DNA from: Gnomoniopsis sp. IMI 355080 | Lineage: Eukaryota; Ascomycota; Sordariomycetes; Diaporthales; Gnomoniaceae | DNA length: 52,223 bases | Direction of reading: 5' to 3' | Assembly (NCBI GenBank): GCA_027946555.1 | Contig: JAPEVC010000244.1 | Location: 1-52,223, forward strand | Shown: piece by piece, positions 42,612 through 52,223 of the stretch | Layout: each line of letters opens with the position of its first letter | Numbering within the stretch: the stretch's first letter is position 1 | Position numbers and translations under genes: made by a program | The notes under the pieces: generated by a model | What the model was told of the DNA's origin: nothing | Seen by the model: only the letters and a program-made list of their open reading frames with translations | Databases searched by the model: none

Positions 42612-45600
42612 AGTCGAAATGCGCGCCTATTGCGGCTCGACCATGTTCTCGCGTTTGCCGAGAGGTCGAGGGACTTTTGCCTGTGCAGGATCTCGCTACG
42701 AGTAGCAGCACGAGGGAAAGGATAAGTTGTCCCAGTCGGTGCCAGTTGTTTTTGCAGCACCAATCTGGGGAAGTTGGGTGTGGAACTGCGCGCGACGTCG
42801 CCGAGTTGTTCTACTGACTGCGAGTGAAAGCGGCGGCTTCTGTTTAGCGTCCAAAATCGACTACCGCGGAATCTCGCATCACGTAATATGAGCGTTAAAA
42901 AAAGTGTAATAGCAGGGACAGTACGGTGCGATCTATCTCGCCACCTCTGTTGGCACACTCGTTCTTTGCTGTTCTATGGTCAATGAGCATCTGTTATCTA
43001 TCCAGTGTAATTGAGCGAATTAGAATTCACATATCTCTCAGCATCCAAAGTCAATTCGTGAAATAACGAAGTTTCGCAGCAAGCGTCGATGAAGAGCAGG
43101 AACTCAAGGTCACCTCACGCAAAATACAGGCTAGTCCTCATCGGTGGCTGCTTCCCGCCTGCCCGTCCCACTTCCGACGTGCACACACCAGTACCTACGC
43201 CGTCATCTCGGCAGGCAGTCACCACATCCAACGTTCCCTCCCCCATGCCCAGCTGAAGCCAGTCAGCCATGAGCTCTAGGAAAGTGTCATATTGGGGATG
43301 CAAAGTTCCATTTCTTCTAGAAGAACAATAGTACAGTATACTACCCGAGTACGAAAGTATCCATCTTCCAAGTATTTAGACGTATTGGTCTTATATGAGA
43401 TTGCTATCGATAAAGGATGGGCCATTCTTTCGTCCGATGTTTTGTTAGCCCCACGCAATCCAAACTCTTCCCAGGTACAGCCGCCTGCATGTCAAGCTTG
43501 TTACCTACCTAGGTACTTACATACTAGTTGTTTGGAATTCAACCTTGATTATTGTATTTGCTTGTCTCCTCCGTGTTACCTAGAAGTGGTTATTGCTTGG
43601 GCTGCTTGGGCTGGATTGTTCTTGGGAACGGATTGGGCATACGCCTCTGAGTGAACAGCCGGTTCATGCCAGTGCTTCTGCCGATGTCACCATCAGAGGC
43701 CAAGAAGCTCCGACGTTGTAATCACGAGAAGGTCTGTGTGCTTAGAACGGGAACAGCCATGCGGTATGCCGGGATGCCGGCCACGACAACGAGAGTGCGG
43801 GCACCCTGGCACCCAGCGACCTTTTTGACGTGCATCTTGTTGGCAGATTGTCTTACGAGCATTCATTTAACGGGTTGTATTATACTGTACTGTACTATGT
43901 AGCAGGGTTTCAGACAAGCCTTTTGTTTCCCCTGGATAGATACCTAAGTAGGGACTCCGGACTTCATCACATGCCCACATTCACACTATGACACCTACCT
44001 GAATAGCATGCCTGGCTAGGTGGTCCGATCAGGAAAATGAGCAGTCATTTCTCATTGGCTCTTCAGAGCACGGGATACTATATCAGAGAGAGTATTTGCT
44101 AGTAGATGGGGTGGGTAGACGCTACCTAAGTAGACAGGTGGTAAATATGAAGTACCGACATAGGTAGATAGGGCTGGTTGCCCGGTTGGGACAGCCAGCG
44201 ATCACTAATTTCCACGATCGACACAGGCAGATGGCACCGCTGCAAGTTTATGCGTCTCAATATATATACTGTCGGCGGCCTGGACAGGTACCTAGCGTTA
44301 GGTAGTAGAGCTCTGACCTGCCCTCCTGCATTCTCTCATTGTGAATAAGCCGATTCAGCGTACGAGTTTCCAAGGGTCCTGCCAAAAATAGGTAATCAAG
44401 ATTGGATGCAACGGGCACGCTTAGAGTTTGTCAAGCATTCATCCGTGATGACAATCTGAAACTCGCGGGCGTCGGCAATGATCTACCAACCGGACTATTC
44501 AACGAGGAAAGAGAAGCGGCGATCCTTATGGGAGCTGTCGTGATGTTGTTGTTCATGTGTGTGAATGACTCTCTGGAGCTTGTTCAAGATTGGTCGATCA
44601 ATTGACATATACAACGTAGTGAAAGGGAAAAAAAGGTTGCTCGGCGTGAAGAGCGCCCGAGATGACATATGCCCAGCATCAATCAGGATCCAAGCAATGA
44701 AGTTGGGCAAAGGTTGCCCAGAATGGCAAAAGCTGGCGTAGAGAAAAAGCCAAAGTACCACAGTAGCTCGTCCCCCGGGCAGCTGGGTTTTTATCGATTG
44801 GGGTCTATGGGGAAACAAATTTCGGAGCGGACGAGTCGGGCGCATTTGGTGGGTACGGGCAGATTTGAGGTGCGGGCCAAACAACACTTCAACTTTGGAC
44901 CCCTGGGTGGATGGTCAGAAGGGGGGTCCATTTTTCAATATAAATCTCCCGAGGGCTTAAAACTGCGCTGTATATACCGGTAGGTGAAGGCGGCGAGGCT
45001 TCCGAAATGGCCTCCTTTCCTGAAAATCCACTGACAAGAATAGTCTCCATTGGAAGGAGGACCGCTGACTATCGACGGCCAACAGGTTCGTGATTTTGCT
45101 GCTACTCGCCTGGCATTTTCGCTGCCGTGAAGTATCTCCTCTAACCCCTTCCCCTTGTCCGAAGGAGCTGGTCATGGCTTGACGAAATGAAACAAAACAA
45201 GACACTCTAGCAGCACAGAAATACGCACCGCCTTTTGCAGACGGTCGAATGGGGTCTAGTACATAACATGTATCTCGAAATGGGGCGAAAGAGAGGACTA
45301 CAGAATTACACCTTCTACCTAAACGCTAGACTAGCAGGCTAGGCGGGGCTCAAAATAGCATCATGCAACGGAGCGGTACGGTGGAGGTACAATACCTAGG
45401 TACGGAATGGTGTGGTACGGTGCGGCATCTACCGAGGCCTTGGATGATACATACCTGTAGATGCATCAAGACCCGCCGTATTAGTTGAGTCTGTGAGCAG
45501 TCTGAGTGATCCTGTCAAACGGACTGCTGGCAAGGAAAAGCATTGAGGTGCCGAACATCTCAACGTATATTGTTTTCAAAAGTTTCTCGTCTCAAAAACG

Positions 45601-47045
45601 TCTGTGCTCCCATCAGATGGTGTGCAGTCTCACAACGCAGAAGTGTTCCCAGAAGAATCCTGCTTCCATCCCACTGGCAATGGACAGACTGACCCTTGAT
45701 TGCGCAAACAATATTCATGTTGAAAACAAGAGGGACGTGAAACGGCGCCTGCGCAAATCAAGAGCAAAAGAGAACAAAGGGACTTGTTAGGAACAGTTTC
45801 CCATCAAATCCGTTTCTACTTGCGCGACGGTACGCTAGAGATGCAGGGCCCCATGTCCGTACGTGGCTGCAGGGCCCACTGATGCAGGAGCCGTCGCTTC
45901 AAAGTGTTAGTGCCGTCACAGCATTCGGCTGGTCTGACCAACAGCTGGAAGGGGACAGCAGTGGGAGTGAGTGGTAAGGAGAAGGTGCCTTATATTACCT
46001 TACCTTCTACCTAGGTACTCTTGTAGCCAGGGCACCCGTACCGAACCTACCGGAAAGTCACCCGCAGGGCACGGATGAGTGGAGTAGTACGGTACATGGT
46101 AAGAAACCAAACAGGCCAAACCGGGCTGAATGGCCAAACGGGGCCAAACGGCGGGAGCACGAGCGCAGCAGTAGGTATAGAGGTACCCAGCGCCCACCGC
46201 TGCACCTTGCTCTACCTAAGTAGGCCGTAGCCAGCCTAACACCGTAGGGTGCCAGCCAAACGGCCAAACGGCAGCCCGTCCACTACACTCAACCTTTCCT
46301 CCTTTCGCCATTCACACTAATTTTCCCAGGAACCATCTTGGAAACTTATCCTCACTTCCTCCATCCTCCAGCTCCGCTGCATCCTTACTCGCCCCTACGA
46401 ACTTTTGGACGAGCATGATGATGACTTGTTAATGGATTTTTCATGATTTAGAGTTGATTCTTTGTTGTTTGCTGCTCAGTGCCCTGGCAGCTTCTTGTCA
46501 GCCTCGAACTCTCGACGCTCTCTAGCTGACTCCAAAACCTGCAACTTTGCACCACACCTGCACGCCCTCCACCGACCATCTTGCAACCCAAACTCGACTT
46601 CGAATTACCATTGCGCAAACAACACCAACACCGACTCAAAGCCTGCCCTCGTCGATTTCTGCCGTTCGTGTGAAAGGGGCCGATTCAGAAGCGTGTGGGT
46701 GAAAGGACGACAAGAAATACCACGCCGCAAGACAAACGCGACCCGACACGCCCTGGCACTGTACCGCTCCCCGATGCGCCTCCATTCCCAGCCCTCTCCA
46801 GCCTCGTCGACGAACTTTACGTGGCCGCACCTCTGCCATCTCGGCCTCGGCTGCTCTTGCCCCTGTTGCTCCGACCTTAAGCACACCATTCGGACGTCGC
46901 CGTACGCACACTGCGATTTCAAACATTTCATCACTTACTTTTTTCCGACACCGAGCCACCCCTCTTGGCCGCTGCCGTCGCCGCCCTATTCTATCCATCG
47001 AGGCGCGCCCCTTTCGCCGTGATCGACCCCACTTAGCCTCCGACC
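42612..47045. other. Long divergent intergenic region, 4.4 kb
   Basis: Shared upstream region of KOG1 (-) and the kelch gene (+). About 46270-47045 is pyrimidine-rich on the plus strand with no ATG-initiated gene, and looks like a long 5' leader of the kelch gene. The rest holds AGGTACCT-type motifs (near 43500, 44287, 45401 and 46010) and the GGCCAAACGG cluster. Frames of up to 190 codons occur but none shows a domain or consistent coding character. Confidence 0.5.
46114..46272 (+). repeat. Cluster of GGCCAAACGG-type motifs
   Basis: Five near-identical 9-10-mers lie within 160 bp: GGCCAAACCG at 46114, GGCCAAACG at 46132 and 46142, GCCAAACGG at 46253 and GGCCAAACGG at 46262. Spacing is 10-18 bp within two sub-clusters, separated by about 110 bp. 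It sits about 780 bp upstream of the kelch gene start, just before the pyrimidine-rich leader. Confidence 0.7.
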
Positions 47046-50000
47046 ATGGCTTTTTTGTTCAAGTCAAAGAAGCATCAGGAGAGGGCGCTGGCTGGAAGTC
47101 GCGAGGCTCGCGAGGGTTCTCTCAATGGCTCTCAGGGGTCCATGCAAAGTCCTGATGCCAGAGCTCGTGTTGCCAGAGACGACAAGGGCACACCGCATAG
47201 GTCAACTCCCACCGGCAGTCTCAACTCGATCGAAAACGATGCCATGAATGCAAGCCCCGACAATGGCTTCAATCCTCCCGGGCCCCTTCGTCGGGCTCCA
47301 ACAGGCGATCCGGCTCCCCAGTCTGCCGACATGCCACCGCAAGTAAGCCTGGACAATCTCCACCCATTCCTTCGTCCTCGCCGCCAGTTGGCAAAACGCA
47401 ATTAAATTCGATTGATTTTTGTTAACATTGCTCTGCAAACAGATGCGCAACGGTCCTCCGTCAGCTCCCCAGACAAGTCCCAACTCGTCGCTTTACCCCT
47501 GGTCACAGCGAAAACTAAACTTCACATCACCTCATCCCGGCCCATTTCCACGGTATGGCGCCGCTGCCAACGCTACGGCGTCCAAAGAGGGCGACTTGTA
47601 CATTATGGGAGGTCTGATCAATAGCTCCACCGTCAAGGGCGATCTGTGGATGATCGAGGCCGGAGGAAGTCTGTCATGCTATCCCCTGGCCACTACTGCC
47701 GAAGGACCTGGGCCAAGAGTCGGCCACGCCAGTCTGTTGGTGGGAAACGCTTTTATTGTGTATGGAGGTGACACCAAGATCGAGGAGAGCGACAGTCTGG
47801 ATGAAACACTATACTTGTTGAATACTTGTAAGTTTGGATCTCACCCCGGTGTCTGTTTTCCCGGGGAAAGGCAATTGTCGCTGACTACTTCAAAGCAACG
47901 CGACAATGGTCAAGAGCTCTGCCAGCCGGATCTCGGCCATCAGGTCGTTACGGCCATACTCTGAATATTCTCGGATCCAAAATCTACATTTTCGGTGGCC
48001 AAGTAGAAGGCATCTTCATGAATGATCTTTCGGCATTCGACTTGAACCAATTGCAAATGACCAACAATCGCTGGGAGATGCTCATGTTAAACAATGACAG
48101 TGGCGCTACGGTTCCCGGCAAGGTCCCACCAGCAAGAACGAACCACACGATTGTCTCTTTCAACGACAAGATGTACCTGTAAGTTCACGTCTTTCCCAAC
48201 GCAAACCCCCTCGGGCGTTTCTAATCCGTTGCAGCTTTGGAGGTACAAACGGCTTCTCATGGTTCAACGACGTTTGGTGCTACGATCCAGCGACAAACAC
48301 TTGGTCACAATTGGACTGCATAGGTTACATACCTGTACCACGGGAGGGACATGCCGCCGCTCTGGTCGACGACGTAATGTACATTTTTGGAGGCCGAACT
48401 GAAGAAGGCGCCGACCTGGGCGATCTGGCTGCTTTCCGTATCACTTCGCGCCGTTGGTACACTTTCCAGAACATGGGACCTTCTCCGTCACCGCGGTCAG
48501 GACACAGTATGACAACGGTCGGCAAAATGGTGGTGGTTGTGGGAGGCGAGCCGAGCCAAACAGCTCCTCCCGTCAACGACCTGTCCATGATCTACATGCT
48601 GGATACTACCAAGATTCGGTATCCCAGCGACTCACAAATCCAGTCCCAGAGAACGCCCGGACAGCGGCGTCCAAGCATGGCGGAGCCCCCTTCACTTGCA
48701 GGTAGTCGAGGATTGACTTCTCGCGATGGCTCACAAGGTCCACCAGAGCAGAGGAGGATATTGGCGGCGCCTAGGGAGGGCGTTTCGACGGATAGCCCCA
48801 ATGGAGCACGAGGCGTCAACCAACCGGACACGAACGGAGTTGCGCAACGAGGCCCTAGAGGCCCGATAACAGCAGGTCCTCCGCCGAGTGGGCCTCCTCC
48901 ACAGGGCCAGCCACCCAGACCAGGCGCATCTGCGCGTCCAAGCAGGAATCCATCCTTGGAGAAGAATGTCTATGCGGGATCTGAGCCAAGCCAGTCGCCC
49001 GTTTTGCAGCAAGGACCGGACATGGGTGCGGTGAATGGCCGGCGTGCACCGGGAACTCAAACCTCCAGATCAGGCTCTGGTTCCGATGGTGCGGAAGCAG
49101 CCAAAGCTGGAAGGGGTACTCGTCAAACACGAGGACAAGGTTCCGTGGACAGCTCCACAGAACCAAATATGAACAATGTCGTATCGCCGCCTGGCTCTCG
49201 TTCTGGTCCTGCTCCGGCCGCAGCCCCAGCCGCAGCTCCTGCTCCTGTTTCGGTTCCAGCTCCGACGCCCGCTCCGACCACGTCCTTGCCCGTTCGGCCA
49301 GCTTCACCGCCTCCACCAACACGACAAACAAGCAACCCTGCGCGGAGGTCATCCATGCGAAATTCTCAAACCGTGGCCCTTTTGAAGGAACTGGATGCGG
49401 CACGCAATAGGAATGCGTGGTATGCCTCAGAGCTCGAATTGGCGCGAAAATCTGGATATGTGGCGAACGCCTCTCTAAGCCCGACTCTGGACAGCCGATC
49501 CACCGAAACTTTTGACGACGATGATAGACCATTGATCGAAGCTCTACTGGCTATGCGACAGGAAGTAGCTAACGTTCAGGCATCTCTTGATAAACAGGCC
49601 GTACTAGCTGCTAAGCACATTGCTGAGGCCGAGAAACAGAGGGATGCCGCCATCCAGGAAGCCGTACACGCTAAAGCAAAACTGGCAGCTACTGCGTCCA
49701 ATGACGCCGCCGATCAGGATCGTGAGGAATATGAACGATCCAACGAGCTAGGACGTAAACTTGCGACGGCCTTGAACGCGCAGCGAGAATTGCAGAATAC
49801 TCTTGACCGAATGTCGACCGAAGTGGATGCGGAACGACGCGCCCGAAAGATTGCAGATGATACTGTTTCGGCTGCTGAAAAACGAATGGCTGCCCTGGAG
49901 GCTTACAAACAGCAAACCTCGTCCGAGCTTGAGCAGCTGAAGGCTGAATTGCATATGGTTCAACGCGAGGCGCGAGAGCAGTCTGTGCTCGCGCATGAGT

Positions 50001-51724
50001 CTCAGGCAGCTCTGCAACTGCTGCAAGGAGAGAAGACAAGGTTCGAGAACTTGCATAACGAAGCCATCGGTAACTCCAAAGACCACACTGAGACTATGGA
50101 GGCGCTTCGCGAGGCCATCACAGCTTCGGCGGATACCAAGGCCTACCTAGAATCCAAGCTCGAAGAGGAACGAAGTCTTAGGGAGAAGATTGAGGCCAAG
50201 TTGATTAATCTGAAGGCTGAGCACGAGGCCCGCACGACCGAGCTGGAGACATCTACGCAGCGCCTCAGGGACGCTGAGGAGCTTGCCGAGCGCCATGCCA
50301 ACGAGGCCCGAACGCATCGCCAAGCAGTTTTGGCTGGCCTCGACAAGATCTCGACCCGCAACGTCTCTAGTGCCGGCCAGGGCGACCCCGAGCTAATGCA
50401 GGCACTGCAAAGCCAGCTTGACGCCGCGAATGCACTTGTCAAGAAATACCGACAAGAGGCTGATACAGCTTGCGATAGGTTACGAGCTGCCGAGGAGCGT
50501 ATTGCAGGTCTCGAAGCCTATCAAGAGCAGGCTAGCCGAGAAGGTGTGACCATCCGAAGGCAGCTCCAGGCTGCGTTGAGGGAGACACAGTCACTGCAGG
50601 CTGCCAATGCCGATCTCAAACATCAGTTCGCCAGCCAGCAGTTGGAGTCCAATGCGATTAACGTTCAGCACAACACGCTCAAGGATATTCTTGTTGAACG
50701 CGGAATCAGCCCAACAAGCGCCTCCGGCAAGAATCGGTCGATCACAAGCCCCCGCGGTGGCTCGCCCGAGCTGTCCCGAGTACGTGATCTTGAGAAGCAG
50801 TTGGCTGCAGCGCTTGCCGCGCATGAGGAGACGAAGCAGACACTATCGTCTCAGTCGCAGGAGTCCGAGTCGCAGTATCGTGAGAAGCTCACCCAGCTCG
50901 AGAACGACTACCAATCTGCCGTTCATTATGTGAAGGGCACCGAAAAGATGCTCAAACAATTGAAGGAGCAGCTGTCCAGGTACAAGTCAGAGAATTCGCG
51001 TCTAAAGGAAGAAATCTCTGATCTGGAGAGCAAGGGTGCGTCATCTGCTGGTGAGACACCAGCTGATTGGGAGGTTGAACGTAAGCAACTACAGATCAAG
51101 GTCGAGGAGCTACAGGAGGAGATAAGATCTTCTTCTGCTCAGCTGGAGCAGCAGTTGGTGCAAGTGCGCCAAGAATTGGCGGATGCGAGCCAGAATGGCG
51201 ATGAGGCCAATGCTCGTCTAAGCGCTAGCAAGAAGGATCTGGAGCAGCTGCAGCGGGAGAACGCTCTTCTCGAGCAGCGTGCCCATGAAGCCGAGTCGAA
51301 GGTCTCGATGCTCCTCGACCAAGTCGAAAACTCGGTGACCAACTACCGCCGTCAAAGCCGCAACCTGGCAGGCATTAGCACGTCGGACCTACCCAACTTT
51401 TCCGGTGCGACTGAGTCCACTACAAATGGCGGCCACGCACGCCAGGACAGTTCGGAAGCGGGCTCCATATATAGCCCCATCGAAGGCCAGCGCAACAGTG
51501 CCGCGCTCGATAACCTCGCCAACGAGCTCGAGACGCTGCGCAGCCACTGGGAGGCGACGAACAAGAACTACCGCCTGAGCAATACCTTTGATTTTGAGAC
51601 AAGCGCGGGTGCGGCACCGGTGGCGGAAAGTACACTCAAGACCGAGAGTGGCAAGGAGAACACGGATGAGGGACTCGGGTTGAGCGAGAGTCTCGCGGAT
51701 TGGAGGAAGAGGTTGGATTCGTAA
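47046..51724 (+). CDS. Kelch-repeat coiled-coil polarity protein (Tea1/Kel1-like), 1484 aa
   Basis: A cell-end marker or polarity factor of the Tea1/Kel1 type, expected at hyphal tips. In the family it links microtubule ends to the cortex and formins. Exons are 47046-47342, 47443-47827, 47896-48178 and 48235-51724, all GT-AG and in phase. An N-terminal disordered tail (about 1-135) is followed by a kelch propeller at about 136-460. Blades are marked by DLYIMGGL, GHASLLVGNAFIVYGG, GRYGHTLNILGSKIYIFGG, NHTIVSFNDKMYLFGG, EGHAAALVDDVMYIFGG and SGHSMTTVGKMVVVVGG. A Pro/Ser/Gly-rich linker includes a Pro-Ala stretch near residues 640-660. From about 690 a long coiled coil begins (VALLKELDAARNRNAWYASE) and runs almost to the end. 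The C-terminus is EGLGLSESLADWRKRLDS. The start is the first ATG after a long pyrimidine-rich leader and fits MAFLFKSKKHQERALAGS, the conserved basic start of filamentous-fungal orthologues. Confidence 0.95.
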
Positions 51725-52223
51725 TCATGAAGTCGAAGGGGAAGGATACTTTTTCTTTTTGTCCAGGGCCTAGTTGCTGATCTGGAAAGATGGTGGATCA
51801 TTCTGATATACCATTTTCTTCTCTATTTAGCCTACCTCTCTGTAAATCCGGGGTTGGGGGCGCCATTCAAACGTGTGTACTCTTCACGATAGGGCGTTAC
51901 TTCCTTTTTCTCAAGGAGGGGGGGTTCTTTGGGTTTTATTTTCTGGGCAAGTACCCTATTCTATGTAATACCTTTTTGTGTTCTACTGAATTTCTTCTGC
52001 CTGCACTTCGTCTGGCTTGAACCTTTTCGTTCTCTTGTTTTCACTATTCGGTGAATCGCAAGTCTTGTGTGTGGATCTTGGTTGCGACTGTTTCTTTCTA
52101 TGCGCACCACCCATCGCCTTCTTAGGGCGTGGAAAGGTCTATGTTGCGAGTTGCATACCCTGTTGTTGGATGATTATGGATTTGCTTTTGGAATTTCTCT
52201 CCAAAGGGGGGGGGACATGAAGG
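51725..52223. other. 3' flank of the kelch gene to window end
   Basis: About 500 bp rich in T tracts (TTTTTCTTTTTG, TTCCTTTTTCTC) with G runs near 51919 and 52206. No gene is recognised. Confidence 0.5.

Noticed and set aside
39547..42725. Various 80-180 codon frames opposite to or within KOG1 in other frames
   Set aside because: All lie within the continuous Raptor coding sequence and carry no motifs of their own.
43292..43654. 120-codon frame in the KOG1-kelch gap
   Set aside because: No domain, no coding bias visible, and it contains a CCTAGGTAC intergenic-type motif inside the frame.
46462..47022. 186-codon plus-strand frame in the leader of the kelch gene
   Set aside because: It is rich in Ser, Pro and Cys from pyrimidine tracts, has no domain and ends just before the kelch ATG; more likely 5' UTR.
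1..52223. tRNA, rRNA and CRISPR features
   Set aside because: Looked for GGTTCGAATC-like T-loops, rRNA cores and regularly spaced repeats on both strands; nothing convincing was found by eye. A tRNAscan run would be decisive.

Overview
The window is nuclear DNA of a filamentous ascomycete (Pezizomycotina, probably Sordariomycetes). The strongest evidence is a HEX1 gene, the Woronin-body protein found only in Pezizomycotina. Short GT-AG introns, a Zn2Cys6 regulator, a fungal-type Raptor and a Tea1/Kel1-like kelch protein agree with this. Genus cannot be told from the sequence alone. No CRISPR array, rRNA or convincing tRNA was seen.

Layout. 1-8 kb: the 5' part of a bleomycin hydrolase gene (-), an ankyrin protein (-), a frame-disrupted small secreted protein (+) and hex1 (-) with a long repeat-bearing N-terminal extension. 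10-14 kb: a divergent pair of lineage-specific genes, one resembling PD-(D/E)XK nucleases and one with an FTA2-like kinase fold. 14-17.7 kb: TAE2/RQC2, the ribosome-quality-control factor. 18-27 kb: accessory genes, namely a secreted orphan, an atypical protein kinase, a FAD monooxygenase, an APH-family phosphotransferase and an orphan protein. 27-34 kb: a drug-type MFS transporter with an in-frame stop, next to a Zn2Cys6 regulator. This segment is flanked by two diverged copies of one ~260-bp repeat, and the second copy is AT-shifted as expected from RIP (repeat-induced point mutation). 34.5-52 kb: housekeeping genes for cytoplasmic aspartyl-tRNA synthetase (-), the TORC1 subunit KOG1/Raptor (-) and a Tea1/Kel1-like kelch coiled-coil polarity protein (+). 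The last two share a 4.4-kb divergent intergenic region.

How the genes fit together. The housekeeping genes serve translation and its quality control (DPS1, TAE2), growth signalling (KOG1), polarity (TEA1-like) and septal-pore sealing (hex1). The 10-34 kb interval looks accessory: orphans, atypical kinases, a nuclease-like protein, a broken transporter and repeats. The transporter, regulator and monooxygenase might be a remnant of a small metabolic cluster, but no core biosynthetic enzyme is present.

Most exon models were built by hand from splice consensus, reading phase and remembered protein families. All reported multi-exon models keep phase, but none has transcript support here. Points most worth checking are a stop-free 297-nt insertion in KOG1 that is probably an intron, an SSL instead of SRL C-terminus in HEX1, the TAG codon in the MFS gene, the RIP-like repeat pair, and the nuclease-like/kinase-like divergent pair.
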